A stretch of DNA of 64,000 nucleotides from Cepaea nemoralis (GCA_014155875.1 JACEFZ010012626.1:186001-250000); one strand, 5' to 3'; positions 21,690 through 33,354 are shown, counted from the stretch's first letter. The notes: generated by a model from the letters alone, not told the origin. Program-made: numbers and translations.

Positions 21690-22479
21690 TATCAGATGAT
21701 TATCACCCGTCTCCCTGGCCCAGGTCAGAGTGCCAGCCATGCAGTCAGACTTGTGCAGAGTTATAATTACATTGAGCCACGGAAGTGGAAATTCAGCAAC
21801 TAATTCAGGATAATGCTCGCCCGGGTGATGTGATCATCTACACGGATGGGTCGGTGTTGAGAGGTAGGAGAAGTGCCTGGGGGTTCTTGGCAAAAACTAA
21901 TGGTCGGCGTTTGGTGCAGGAGAGCCTGGCGTATGATGACACTACATCTAGCTTAAGAATGGAGGTGGAGGCGGTCAGTGCAGCTTTCCGCTGGATATAA
22001 AACACGATACATACACACATTGTGATTGTAACTGACTCAGAAAGCATGCTGAGAAGGGTGAAAACAGGCAAGCTTCGTGCAGAGTGGCTTGCTTCGCTTC
22101 GGAGGTCACGGGTAGCAAGCATCACCTGGATCTTTTCTCCTGGGCATGCCGGTGTGCTGGGGAATGAACAGGCGGACAGATTGGCTGGCTCGGCAAAACT
22201 TGGTGGAGTATTGATGCATGACAAGGCAGGCGTGGTTGCGGCCTTGTGGGAGCACGTGAACACCTCGGAGGAGCAAATGGATCACCATAGTCTAGTAAGA
22301 ATGAGACAGCGAAGTGTGACGAGGGGATCTAGCCGACGCTCGACGCTCAGAGGAAAGGCGAGACGGACATATAATCAGATTGCTACTGGAACTATTAGTG
22401 TTGGAACTCTTCGCTGGCTGCTGAGGATGGGGACGGAGCGCTTATTGGAATGTCCCGAATGCTGTGATGTCGGTTCCTA

Positions 22480-22511
<32 letters not shown>
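21690..22511 (+). mobile_element. 5'-truncated LINE 3' fragment with RNase H and (AATC)n tail
   Basis: Only the RNase H end of an I-like LINE remains, with a tail of about eight AATC units (22480-22511). It differs clearly from LINE-I in sequence and tail, so it is a separate family. The left border is not sharply defined. Confidence 0.75.
21785..22480 (+). pseudogene. LINE RNase H domain and C-terminus, one in-frame stop
   Basis: The frame 21785-22480 is continuous except for a TAA at 21998-22000. RNase H acidic residues are seen in IIYTDGSVL, LRMEVEAVSA, VTDSESML and GNEQADRLAG. The C-terminus has LLRMGTERLLECPECC, resembling the end of LINE-I. It would degrade RNA in the RNA-DNA hybrid. 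The stop inactivates it unless read through. Antisense frames are shadows. Confidence 0.85.
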
Positions 22512-22740
22512 CCTGGCCCAGGTGTTTATGACTTTCTTAGTAATCCTGTATATCCACGTAGGGTAACGCATCTGCGAGAGATTCGGTAGCGGATCGCATC
22601 GCCTTGGTTACATACGGGGGAATGTGAGCCGGTCGCTCAGAAAGCAATGGCAAACTACTGAGCGTAATAATGCCAAGAAATCGACAACAGCTGTAAAATG
22701 CTGGTGTTTACAGCGATGTCCTGTGAATATTATATCCAAT
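22512..22740 (+). mobile_element. SINE family B, copy 4
   Basis: It lacks the first part of the tRNA-like head but carries TATATCCACGTAGGGTAACG (shared with copy 3), GTCGCTCAGAAAGCAATGGC and GCCAAGAAATCGACAACAG. It follows the AATC tail directly. Confidence 0.7.
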
Positions 22741-22818
22741 AACTTGTTTTAAAACAATGTTTATCACTTCTATTAATATTTTTTATTCTCAGGTTGGTGT
22801 AGAAAATTATATTATTAC

Positions 22819-23386
<568 letters not shown>

Positions 23387-23402
23387 CTCTCCCCCTCTTC
23401 CC
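23387..23402 (-). other. polypurine tract of the LTR element
   Basis: GGGAAGAGGGGGAGAG on the minus strand directly before the LTR start TGTCACG, the position used to prime plus-strand DNA synthesis. Confidence 0.55.
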
Positions 23403-24265
23403 TATGAAAGTGGTACTTTCATTCTGTGTGTGGGTAGCCAATTTTTAAATTCTTCTTTATTGTCAAAGGCCCAACTGTGTTGTTTACTTGTATTTAGTCT
23501 GGTTGTCTGGTAAGATTTTATGATGGCACGGTGCTTACTTTCGTAGTAAAATGGCGTATACTACGTGACTTCTTCATTGCTGTCATTATGCCAGCTAGTA
23601 TCGTATACGGTCTTCTGTTTGGACAAGTACTTTATTTGGCTATGGGAATCAGCACAGACCGGAAGCAATCAACGACTTACGCTATCTTTGAAACTACGAC
23701 CTCCCTCAAAACAAAACGCATGTTAGGCGTCATGCTATCACGATGTGTGGGTAGCATCAGGAAAGTTTACTAGACATAGTGGCCAGGTATCCAACTCCTG
23801 GCCCAGTCAAATTTAAGTACCTCTAGTCCATAACTAGATGAACTTATTTGGTACGAACTAGTCATTTGACACTTTGAGTAGTCTATAGTATGAACCAAAT
23901 TTACTATGGATGGATAGCTTCCCTTGGGTGCAATCATATTTTCCTTTGTAGGATAACCTCTACAAGATTACCATAATCAATATATTACATTTGTATGTCT
24001 AGTCTAAGCGTCAAACGTTTGGCCTCATGTCATTACAAATTGTGACACTAGTGGCACATTAGAATGTTTGACGCAGAACGATGATTCTAAGAATAAAATA
24101 TTTATTTATTTCATTCAAATGCTTGTATGCAAATGTTAGTGTCATGTTTCATTCATCCTTTCATTCATACTTAATTAATTATGTTAATTATTATAATAAG
24201 TTTCGTCTGCTGGTGACACGAAAGTCTGCTCACGCGGTCAGAACGAAACCAAAGAGACCCACGCG
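23403..24265. other. no gene recognised; possible internal remnant of the LTR element
   Basis: Sequence next to the polypurine tract may be the 3' end of a pol or integrase region on the minus strand, but no motif is certain. An 80-codon + frame at 23531-23773 has no recognisable domain. Confidence 0.35.
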
Positions 24266-24269
24266 AATT

Positions 24270-24510
24270 AAAGTCTCTGGCACATGAATGTGCGGTTACA
24301 AATGATATGTTGACAAGATTATAAAGGAACACAGTGTCACTAAATATAACATAGTTTATGTAATAAGTTAAAGTCTTTGGCACATTTAAGTGCTGTTACG
24401 ACTGTTTGTTCACACGCTTCTAATTGTACACAATGTCACTAAATCTAACACAGTTTGTTTAGTAAATTAGAGTCTTTGCCACATTTAAGGTGCACTTACG
24501 AGTGTCGTTA
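24270..24510. repeat. 100-bp tandem repeat, about 2.4 copies
   Basis: AAAGTCT(C/T)TGGCACAT recurs at 24270, 24370 and 24470, with CACTAAAT(A/C)TAACA(T/C)AGTTT in each full unit. Period 99-100 bp. Confidence 0.8.
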
Positions 24511-25297
24511 TCTCCATCTGAATAAACTCACTCGACACATGTATATCACTTTCAAAAATGTATGTGAAGTTAAATATTGAGCACAACCTACTACTGGCAA
24601 CGCTGATCGCATTCTTGTATGAACTTCAATGCACGTCAATGAGGAAGCACTAGACTCGAGTTTCGCTATCGTTTGAGCTCGTCAGACCGGACCTGAAACA
24701 AGATTTTTTTTTTTTTTTTTTTTTGGTGTATATTTATAATTGTATTGCAAATGTTCAAGTAAATATATGACATTATTTATGTTAGTTCATATGTATAAGT
24801 CACCAACATTTACTTAAAAACCTCATTTAGATTAACACCTACGTTAGAAATGCAATTATGTCTACCGTTATGTCAAAAATGTCTACCTGTCGCTACCACA
24901 TTACAGTCCCTGCAACTAACCTGTCTCTGCTGTCCAGTGTCTAGTCAGTGCTGCCCTGACTATACTAGGTAGTATCGTGGGTCTGTTTTTGTTGTTGTTG
25001 TTGTCTTCTACTTGAGGTTAGACGTTGTGGAGAGGTGTTAGTTAAGTTCCAGCTTCTCTGACTAGGACAACAGTAGATAAAAAAGTAAATTAGCCTTTGT
25101 TGCCTTTCTCTCGCCCGTGGCGTATTTCATGTATGGTGTTATTCCCTTTGTTTTTATACACCAATTGTTAGTCATCGTAGCTGTCCAATAGGTTCAAATA
25201 ATGGGTCTAAGCAATCATATATGTGTCCTCCAGATTCTGTTCAAGGTCTTTATTTGGCGTTCAAGGATCTGAACAAGTTATGATGTTTTGTTTGTAG
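24511..25297. other. no gene recognised upstream of exon 1
   Basis: Contains a T run (24704-24724), an LTR relic (24870-24985) and otherwise nothing identifiable. It is presumably intron or 5' flank of the gene whose exon begins at 25298. Confidence 0.4.
24870..24985 (-). mobile_element. LTR relic related to 22984-23386
   Basis: Shares the CATTACAGTCCCTGCAACTA and ACTAGGTAGTATCGTGG blocks with the LTR ending at 23386, without its terminal TGTCA. Confidence 0.45.
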
Positions 25298-25431
25298 CAC
25301 CCTGTCGTCTTGATAGAGCAAATCAACAATGGCGTCTTACGTATGCTTCACCTGGCTGTGGTTTATGATGGTCCGGAGAAGGACACTGTCATGGTGAAGA
25401 TCTATAACTTCACTGACATCACTAAACTCAA
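25298..25431 (+). CDS. host gene internal exon 1, CpeT/CpcT-like (tentative)
   Basis: A 134-bp open segment between an acceptor TTTGTTTGTAG (ends 25297) and a donor GTGAGT (25432). It encodes 44 residues plus 2 bases. Seen features: PVVLIEQINNG, then LRMLHLAVVYDG and VMVKIYNFTDITKL. The pattern of an Leu/Val-rich strand with EQ, a later Arg-x-x-x-L, and an Asn-Phe or Tyr-x-Phe strand followed by Asp-x-x-K resembles the CpeT/CpcT (DUF1001) beta-barrel family, known for bilin lyases in cyanobacteria and found, with unknown role, in some animals. This assignment rests on my own pattern matching; the exon call itself is firmer. Codon use is unlike the surrounding repeats. Confidence 0.55.
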
Positions 25432-25689
25432 GTGAGTAGCATGTCTAACACTGTTATGCCATAGCTTATGTTGATAAGAAAAATATATCACCTACACAAG
25501 GCTGCTATTTATTGCCTTTAAATCGTGTCTTATTCATTGTTTCATTATGCACACAGCTGCCTTTTATTACGTGGAAATCTTCTCTCTTCTTCATTGCCCG
25601 TATCACTGTCAAAAACGAAACAGCAATTTCAAGGCAATTAATTAAGACGAGGTCATAATTGGATGTCATTTAATTGCGTAAATAATAAA

Positions 25690-26330
25690 AGTCAACTGTT
25701 GAAAGAAAAAGATGAAAGAAATAAGAAAAAGCATAAAAGTAAAAGAAAACGAAAAAGAGGAGGAATATGTAGAGGAGCAGGAAAGGGGTGGGGGAGATAG
25801 AAGGAAAGGGAGAGAAGGACGATGAAGATGGGGGTAAATACGATAAGGACAAAGATGAGGTAGAGGGGGTTTATGAGAACGGGAGGAGGAGGAGAGGAGG
25901 ATTACGAATAAGTGGAGGAAGAGAGAGAAATAGGCGAAGATAAGGAGTGAGAGGAAGAGCTGGAAGTAAACGAGAAGGACGAGAAAGCAGAGGAAGAGAA
26001 GGAAGAAGTAGACTAAAAGTAAGATAAAGTAGAAGAGGAGAAATATGAAAGAGGCGACGAAGAAAGGGAAGTAGTGGAGCTAAGCAAAGAAAAAGTAGAG
26101 GAAATATACTAAGTAGACAAATATGAAATAGACGACGTAGAAAAGTGGAAATATAATAATTAGAAGAATAGGAAATAGACGAAGAAAAAGTAGAGGGAAT
26201 AGACTAATTAGAAGAAAAGGAAATAAACGAAGAAAATATAGAGACAATGGACTTAGAAGAAGAATAGGAAATAGACGAAGAAGAATAATAGGAAAGTAGA
26301 CAAAGAAGCAGAAAAGCAGCCGACAAGTTA
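25690..26330 (+). repeat. A/G-rich degenerate tract
   Basis: About 640 bp of AG-rich sequence with imperfect GAAATAGACGAAGAAAAAGT repeats in the right half. Short antisense Ser/Pro/Phe-rich frames are artefacts. Confidence 0.8.
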
Positions 26331-26887
26331 CAGTAAACTATGTCACATTCAGTTGTTCTAACGTCACAGATAACTGACCCACAATCACCACCGTGTCTCG
26401 GAAACTAAAGCAGTGTCTCCATATTAATTATCATGACAGTGACTTGTGTAGGAGACGGTAATGGGTGACCTGGCTGCCGGAGGGAGACGTCTCTAGACCT
26501 TTTAGACATCTTTCTCGTGGGGCAGAATGAAGCAACGGATCCAGACATTGGTCATCTGAACACAAGGAAAGGACGTTGTAGCTTGTCGGGGCATACATTG
26601 GGGGGAAAAAATGAGAGCAGTGCAAATAGAAAGTCCTTTGATTGACTCCCGTAACATCAGGGAAGTTTACTATGGGTCCTGTTTCACGCATAATATGCAT
26701 CGGATATATGGGGCTAGACAAAAAGACCAAGCGGTACCCAATGGGTGATGTGATTGTATCACATCTAACACCTTTTCATCCAAAGACATTTGCGGGTACC
26801 AATGTTAGGCTGGGTCGACCTAGAAACAGGTTAAATTTAAATATTCAAAACCGAGCAGAAGCGAATAAAACCACAGGTGTAGCAGAC

Positions 26888-27430
26888 GTGCATCTAGATG
26901 CACCTAGAACAACCAGGTGAGCGAGTCCTAGATGCCCCTAGAACACCCAGTGAGCAAGTCCTAGATGCACCTAGAAGAACCAGGTGAGCGAGTCCTAGAT
27001 GCCCCTAGAACACCCAGTGAGCAAGTCCTAGATGCCCCTAGAACAACAAGAGAGCAAGTCCTAGATGCCCCTAGAAGAACCAGTTAGCAAGTCCTAGATG
27101 CACCTAGAACAATCAATGAGCAAATTCCTGGACGCAACTAGAACAACCCATGAGCAAGTACTAGATGCCCTTAGAACAATCAATGAGAAAGTCATAGATG
27201 CACATAGAACAACCCATTAGCAAGTACTAGATGCACTTAGAGCAACCAATGAGAAAGTCCTAGATGCACCTAGAACAATCAATGAGCAAATTTCTAGATG
27301 CACCTAGAACAACCAATAAAGAAGTTCTAGATGCACCTAGAACAACTAATGAGAAAGTCTTAGATGCACATAGAACAACTTGTAAGCACGCCCTAGATGC
27401 ACATAGAACAACTAATGAGCAAGTCCTGCT
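26888..27430. repeat. 33-bp minisatellite
   Basis: About 16 monomers, each with CTAGATGCMCCTAGAACAAC and a GAGCAAGTC segment. The unit is 11 codons, which explains the antisense frame with SLVVLGASRT repeats at 27260-27487. Rightmost monomers are more diverged. Confidence 0.92.
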
Positions 27431-27477
27431 AGAAACATGAAAACCGCAAACTGATTCGAGAAAGTAGACATCACATT

Positions 27478-27702
27478 GTTGTGACACATTATGAGAAGAA
27501 ATAAACTAGAGAACTTGGTGACATCTGGCAAGATTCAGTGGAAAAGAACTAGTGGAAGGCAGAGAAGTAAATACCTGGATTTCTTGGCTGCATAGCATTA
27601 TAAAGACAAAAACAAAGGGCTTATCCACGGTAGTGGTGATCGTGTAAGATGGCGAAACATGACCGCATACGCTTGCCGACACGGCATATGATGATGATGA
27701 TC
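27478..27702 (+). mobile_element. LINE-C 3' end fragment
   Basis: Encodes the polyprotein end (NKLENLVTSGKIQ, then SKYLDFLA) and the 3' UTR motif GATGGCGAAACATGACCGC, followed by (GAT)n at 27688-27702. Same end as 42240-42464. Strongly 5' truncated. Confidence 0.8.
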
Positions 27703-27828
27703 TAGATGCTAACTACATATGGGAATTCCCGACACACATATAGAGATAAATCACAATCACAAATGTGTCTTATGGGGAGGGCGTGGACGCTGGTGAACGA
27801 GCTAGCACACGGCAGGAGGGGAAAGGTG

Positions 27829-27841
27829 TATGTGTGTGTGT

Positions 27842-27886
<45 letters not shown>

Positions 27887-27930
27887 CGTTCGTGCGTGTG
27901 TGTGTGGGGGGGGGGGGTAGGGGGAGGGGG
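27829..27930 (+). repeat. (TG)n and poly-G simple repeat
   Basis: TG dinucleotides with CGTG variants, then a 13-G run near 27906-27918. Confidence 0.95.
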
Positions 27931-27989
27931 CTTAACAAGAAGAAACTACACTTCTCGGATGGCCGAGATGAGAACGATTTTCTACAAAT

Positions 27990-28205
27990 GACCTATTAAA
28001 TGATGATGATTATATTTAATGATTCTATAAATGTAAACATCGGGGAACTGTTACATGATGATAATTATTCATTCTGTTTCTTTAAACGTAAAAGGCACGA
28101 AACTGTTAAATGGTGATGATTTTATTTACTGTTTCTATAAATGTAAAAATCACGGATCTGTTAAATATGATGATAATATTCACTGTATCTATAATATAAA
28201 CAGTA
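27990..28205. repeat. short tandem repeat of about 55-60 bp
   Basis: About four copies containing ATGATGATTATATTTA or a close variant followed by TCTATAAATGTAAA and a CTGTTA step. Confidence 0.6.
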
Positions 28206-28293
28206 AGAACATAATTCACTCTAACTATTTCACAAATATCATATCAATATCGAACCCCAAACGATAACACACGTTGTGTTTCTGATATTGAAG

Positions 28294-28401
28294 ACCGGCC
28301 CTGATCGATGTGCAGTCTCTGAAGACACTAACACTGGAAGACCTTCACACCGACGAGGACAACACGGCCATGTTTCATATGAAGGACGGAATGGCTGATA
28401 G
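28294..28401 (+). CDS. host gene internal exon 2, CpeT/CpcT-like (tentative)
   Basis: A 108-bp exon after the acceptor GATATTGAAG and before the donor GTACCT. Joining to exon 1 (AA plus A) gives Lys and then PALIDVQSLKTLTLEDLHTD, followed by NTAMFHMKDGMAD. Both exons end in phase 2, so the join is frame consistent. The LxxLTxEDL stretch followed by an acidic turn and a short strand is where CpeT/CpcT proteins have a similar LT-x-x-DL block. A weaker acceptor use at 28315 would put a stop in frame. A possible third exon starts at 28989 after TTCCTTTCTTGTATGCGCAG, but it runs into an interspersed repeat, so I leave it open. Confidence 0.55.
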
Positions 28402-28439
28402 GTACCTTTCCCTACCTCAACTATATTAACCACGGGGTT

Positions 28440-28545
28440 AGTAATGACAATCTTATTATCTAATCTCATCTCATTCCATCTCATCTCAACTCACCTAATC
28501 TCATCTCAACTCATATGATCTCATCTCATATAATCTTATCGTGTT
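28440..28545. repeat. TCTCA/TCATC simple repeat
   Basis: Degenerate ATCTCATCTCA units. Confidence 0.85.
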
Positions 28546-28594
28546 CCTCTTGTGCATTGCTGTGTCAAAGTAAAGCATAAAAAGCGGGAGAAAG

Positions 28595-28775
28595 AAAGTG
28601 TATGGGCTTCATATATCGAGATTCACACGGATTTTATTCTCTCTGTCCATTAAGTGTATTATTGTTTGTTGTAATATGCTCTCAATTGGTAGCCTAGTTA
28701 TGTGGCCGAACCATTTCACTTGCTGTTTTCCAATGACATCTAGAGCTGCTATTATCTCCACTGTAGTCCTGGTTC
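28595..28775 (-). mobile_element. LINE C-terminal fragment
   Basis: Minus-strand peptide RTRTTVEIIAAL then GKQQVKWFGHITRLPIESIL, the post-RT segment typical of these LINEs. Too short to assign to a family. Confidence 0.65.
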
Positions 28776-28890
28776 GCAATGGCAAACTACTGAGCGTAAT
28801 CTAGCCAAGAAATCAATCAGTTGAAAGGTGCTGATGCTGGCAGCGATGACCTGTGAAGGATATGCGAAAAACAAAAACAAAAAGTCCTGG
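28776..28890 (+). mobile_element. SINE family B, 3' fragment
   Basis: CGCAATGGCAAACTACTGAG, AGCCAAGAAATCAATCAG and GGATATGCGAAAAACAAAAA match the 3' half of family B. Confidence 0.7.
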
Positions 28891-29035
28891 TTTAATCATT
28901 TCTGATTCTCAGCAATTGGTTAATTCTAATTGCCTGTTAATTACAGAAAGTGTTAGCTTTTAGTGATATTCCTTTCTTGTATGCGCAGGGATAGCAATTT
29001 TGTCTATTTACGAGCGAACGACATTTACTTTCAAA

Positions 29036-29200
29036 GGGTCACTCATTGGGCTTGTAAGGTCTTTCTAACATTCGATCCTTCAAATGATTCATCACTCATA
29101 CATAATTTATTGATTGTGTATGTTACACTCACACAGAAAATACACTGTCAAATGAGTGATGTGAACATAAACATTGCATATTACCATGTTATGAGACAGG
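29036..29200 (-). repeat. interspersed repeat, 3'-end-like, copy 1
   Basis: Aligns with 48297-48470: GGGTCACTCATTGGGC, an ACATTCG..CCTTC block and AACATAAACA..AATTACCATGTTATGAG. Followed by (CA)-rich sequence to 29370, as at the second copy. Likely a retroelement end. Confidence 0.55.
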
Positions 29201-29429
29201 CAGGTATGCACACACACAAACACAGACACACTCACAAATGTATAAACGCATACATTCTTACATACCTACATACACACATTCATAGATACATCACTTACAC
29301 AAACTCACACAGTTTTACACCCACACGATAACCCACAAATGCACACTACCTCCCACGCAAATATACCCGCTCACAATGACAAACACACTAACAAATATTT
29401 CTTCATTAGCATGTGCTATGCCGATAAGC

Positions 29430-29575
29430 GTGGGTGGTTTGAACGGTGATCGTAGACAAGCTGTATCTCTCAATAGTTCAGCGTGTGGTGTCTTCCCTGC
29501 TGATGACTTCCTCAACATTCTTCTAAAAAGGCACATCTCTGCTGCTTCCGGTGTCTTCGCTGTTTCAACGCTTAA
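29430..29575 (-). mobile_element. LINE C-terminal fragment
   Basis: Minus-strand peptide AAEMCLFRRMLRKSSAGKT followed by HAELLRDT, resembling the FEMRCLRRML-type block after RT. Family not assigned. Confidence 0.55.
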
Positions 29576-29774
29576 TATCTACTATTCATATTTATAAAAA
29601 GGATAGGCAACAAATTAATTTTCAGGCAGCCGTGTTGTGTACTTTTGAGGTTGTTCATGATATAAAAAGCTAGTAACATGTCATTTACAGGATGCCCCTA
29701 TCAAACCCTGCAATTACGGACTGTTTTTAATTTTCCAGGTAATTTTACCATGAGTAGTAACCATTACTTTCTCC

Positions 29775-31956
29775 ATGGCCAGATGGCGTAAGATATGACG
29801 ACATCAATATGTGCACCGAAAACGAGCTAGACTAATTGGCAGACATGTACAACAACAGTATAGGGAGTGCTAGTATCAAGGAGGAGTGGTTACACAGCTA
29901 TCTGATTCCCTTGCCGAAGCCAGGCAAAGACCGCACAAAAATTCAGGGATGTCGAGTAATAACCATGCAGAATACAACAGGCAAGCTGCTGGAGAAGTTA
30001 ATTGCCAGAAAAATATCAATTCAGCTAGAGAGTCAACAGGTTTTCCCACCTACCCTGGGAGGATACTGTCCAAAAAGCGAAACCTGGACCAATGCAGCAG
30101 TTTTTGCCCTTGATGTCTATGAAGGTTTCCTCTCAGGCATTGAAACATTTGCTGCAGCGATTGATCTTGAGAAAGCGTACAACAGAGTACCATTCGATTT
30201 TTTAAATTCATCAGCTTCTTGAATCAAGATAAGTCTTGTCCTCCTTAGTTGGATCGCTGCAGCTCTCTTCCAACGACAGTAGTCTTTAGATGTGGCAGCT
30301 GGACTTCAGAACTAACAAAAATATATCCTGGCCTACCACAGGGATCACCATTATCTCCGGTGCTGTTCAACGCCTACACTGTGAGAATCACCAGCGAGCA
30401 AATCATAGGGCCGGGGAGGACATTATCGGATGCAGACGATGTTTTAGTGTATCGTCAGGGCAAGGATAGAGGTTAGGTTGTTGTGGAACTACAAACAGAA
30501 CTCAATCGCATAAGCAATAGAGTGTTGAAGCTGGAACAATGGTCATCCCAACAAAGGCAACAATGACATGGTTCTCTTTGAATAACCATATTGTCAACAC
30601 CCCAACGCCAACTATAAATATGGGTTCAGAGACGGTGGAAAGAATTCGGGCAATGAATTACCTGGGGACACGATTTGAGCGAAGCCTAGCTTATACTGAG
30701 CATGTAGACCAGGTGATAACAAATGCCAAGAGGGGTTTGGCTGCAATGCGGGAGATGGCGGCGGCAAACTGTGAGCAGCGCCATCTATGCCTTCTACATG
30801 AGGGGCTGGTCCTTTCTGTTTTGGAGTATGCGATGGCGATTCTGACTCTCGGCCATAAGCGGACAGAAAGGATGGAAAGGATACAGAACGAAGCTATGCG
30901 CATTATTCCTAAATGTACAAAAGATACAGCATGCAGGGTGATGCGCTACCTTCATGATTTTCCAACCATGAGAGACAGAATACAATTTTGCCAAGCACGT
31001 GCCTGTCTCAGATTCAACGCAAACACACAACATCCAATGCACAGCGAGATTATGAAAGTAAAGGGCAGCCGGTTAAAAAGAGGAAAGTCGTGGATGGTTC
31101 AAGCCGAAGACATTTTTCAGCAGGTGTGTTCACTTGAGGACTTAGAACCTGTCGAGGAGTGGGTACAAGTGCCAACAGTGTTCTGTAAATGCTTGTCAGT
31201 GTGCATCAACCTAGACAGGAAATGCAGACAAGAAAATCCAGCTGCTGTGGAGGCAGAAGTACAGGCTCTGATCTTCGAGAATTCATTAGAGCATTGTGCG
31301 GTCATTTACACGGATGGGTTGGTGGACCGAGGAGTGAGAAGTTTATGGGCCTTTGCGGCTCAGGCCAGAGGGAAACGTGGAAAGGAAGAGTCTGGCGCTT
31401 TTGCTTTGACTACAAGTAGCCCACCTGTGGAAGTCATGGCAGTAAGTAAAGCAATACAATGGCTCGAGACACAGACATTCACTAGGGCATGTGTCCTTAG
31501 TGACTCAATGAGTATGCTCAAAAGGATAGAGATGGGGTGGATCCGAAGAGAGTGGTTGCTGTCTGTAGAGCGGTCTCGGCTGGCAAAGATTAGTTTCATC
31601 TTCGTGCCAGGGATTGCGAACAGAGAATGATCAGACTGACAGGCTTGCAGGTAGGACTACTGTGGAAGGCGGACATTCTGAATGCTCTATGAGAAGTAAG
31701 TCGTTTACGAGAACCAAGCGATGACTGGGAATCTACAAGCATGGTCAGACTGCGAGAACAGCAAGTTAAACGAGGCGTGGCCAAACAAGGACACTACGCA
31801 CGAAACCAAAGAAGATTGATAAACCAATACAGAACTGGTGTCGTTAGCCGCGACACGGTGAGGGATTTGCTGAGGAGGGGATCCGAGCACTTATGGACTG
31901 AATGGTTCGATGTGCAATGAGAATGATCTGTCGACTAACTAACTAACTAACTAACG

Positions 31957-32005
<49 letters not shown>

Positions 32006-32015
32006 CCTAACTAAA

Positions 32016-32046
<31 letters not shown>
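29775..32046 (+). mobile_element. LINE-I copy 2, 5' truncated, with (CTAA)n tail
   Basis: The copy starts within the PDGIRYDDI block of RT and runs to the LINE-I 3' end GATCTGTCGACTAACTAAC. A (CTAA)n tail of about 120 bp follows (31927-32046) with a few variants. No endonuclease region is present. Confidence 0.88.
29836..31926 (+). pseudogene. LINE-I copy 2 RT and RNase H remnant
   Basis: Three frames. At 29836-30222 are LIPLPKPGKD, ITMQNTTGKLLEKLIA and AAIDLEKAYNRVPFDF. At 30249-30476 are GLPQGSPLSPVLF and the catalytic box LSDADDVLVY (Tyr changed to Asp). At 30539-31630 are the connection and RNase H, with IYTDG, VEVMA and LSDSMS. The final RNase H block (GNERAD in LINE-I) is frameshifted near 31610 and part of it is deleted. 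Non-functional. Confidence 0.88.
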
Positions 32047-32093
32047 TTACTGTATGAACTACCACACCCAAACCATTGTGACCACTTCTTTCT

Positions 32094-32316
32094 TTTGACA
32101 GGGTCGACTTCATTCACCGGGTTTTTATCCCATATGGCTCGGTCTCTTTCCGCAGCGCGGAAAGCGTCTCACAAAGCACGAACTCCGTAGCTCTAGCCAC
32201 GACCACAGGAGTCTCCGAAAAATTTCACTTATGAATCGAAGGACGCGGCCCGGGATCGAACCTACAACCTTCGGAGCCCGAATCAAACGGCTCGACTACT
32301 TCGCCACGGAGACTCC
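32094..32316 (-). mobile_element. SINE family A, copy 2
   Basis: Minus strand: GAGTCTCCGTGGCGAAGTAG (A box region) and GGTTCGATCCC (B box), then a body ending GTCGACCCTGTCAAAAG. Same structure as 2560-2801. Confidence 0.88.
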
Positions 32317-32431
32317 AAGAAACGCTATCTGCCTGCATATTCACTTGCTGTTGGATTTGGACCCGTATATCCAGATCGTGAAACTGCATTCACTACCCCT
32401 AAACCTCAGACTGTGACTATTGATGACGATG

Positions 32432-32537
32432 ATGATTCATTCATTTATTCAGTAGCATGTGCTTTGCAGAACCTCGCTCTCATAACAATCTTCTGGAAAA
32501 CGTCTCGGTCATAAGCAAGATGGCCCGCGCCCGATAA
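32432..32537 (-). mobile_element. LINE-B 3' end fragment
   Basis: Minus strand ends in GCACATGCTACTGAATAAATG and GAAT repeats, with the terminal coding block of LINE-B (GHLAYDRDVFQKI-like) upstream. About 100 bp only. Confidence 0.75.
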
Positions 32538-32539
32538 TG

Positions 32540-33154
32540 ATGATAATGATGATGGTGATGATCCTATTCTGGTGAATGTGTTCCTGTATAAGATGTCACA
32601 TTGACATTGTTAAAACGCCATCTTCGAAATACTTGTAGCTTAAGGGATACAGTTGCCAGAGAGTAGAAACAATGATAGTATATCAGGATCGCGCATAAAA
32701 CCAGCTCGTTACAAAAACATTTGTGTGACTAAATAGCGGGCATATTGTGTCCCAAAATATTTTGAAGATCATTGCTGCAGATCGACTCATAAGTGAACAT
32801 GTCATCCCATATCCTCACACAGATTACTACACACATCTTGTGGAATTACTGACATTCAAGACTCGCCATATACAATGCTTACGCTAGAAGTAGATTCTAC
32901 ACCACTGGAGCCACTCTAGATGTTTTGTGCTGAATCTGAGTTGAATTTTCAGCAAATATAGGTAGTTCCTTGCATCTTTAGAGTATTTGGATATTATTTC
33001 AGAAACATCCACGGTTTACTGGGACCTACGCCTGTAACCTTTTAGCTGCGTCAATGCCTCCGAATACAATTCAAAAGTATTCAGTGGGACCATACGTGTT
33101 TCACAATACAGGAGAAAGGTAACAGCGACTGAATATCTATTATGCAACAAGTTT
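32540..33154. other. no recognised feature
   Basis: No coding, repeat or RNA signal that I can support. Confidence 0.5.
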
Positions 33155-33318
33155 GCTTCTTCTTCTTCTTCTTCTTCTTCTTCTTCTTCTTCTTCTTCTT
33201 CTTCTTCTTCTTCTTCTTCTTCTTCTTCTTCTTCTTCTTCTTCTTCTTCTTCTTCTTCGTCTTCCTCTTCTTCTTCTCCTCCTCCTTCTACTCCTACTCC
33301 TCCTACTTCTCCTCCTCA
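33155..33318 (+). repeat. (TTC)n microsatellite
   Basis: About 100 bp of TTC triplets grading into CCT/ACT-rich variants. Polypyrimidine on +, polypurine on -. Leu, Phe and Arg homopolymer frames are artefacts. Confidence 0.97.
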
Positions 33319-33354
33319 TTAGGAAAAAAAACTGAATAAAAAATGTCAACATGT

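Larger units (their letters stand above)
25432..28293 (+). other. intron between the two host exons
   Basis: Begins GTGAGT and ends GATATTGAAG before exon 2, phase 2. It carries a purine-rich tract, a 33-bp minisatellite, a LINE-C 3' fragment, a (TG)n run and a short tandem repeat, listed separately. Confidence 0.5.

Noticed and set aside
23531..23773. An 80-codon plus frame as a small gene
   Set aside because: No domain, no splice support and it lies next to LTR-element remnants.
28989..29040. Third host exon after a good acceptor at 28988
   Set aside because: The phase fits, but the frame runs into an interspersed repeat shared with 48297-48470 and no donor is convincing. Left as a possibility only.
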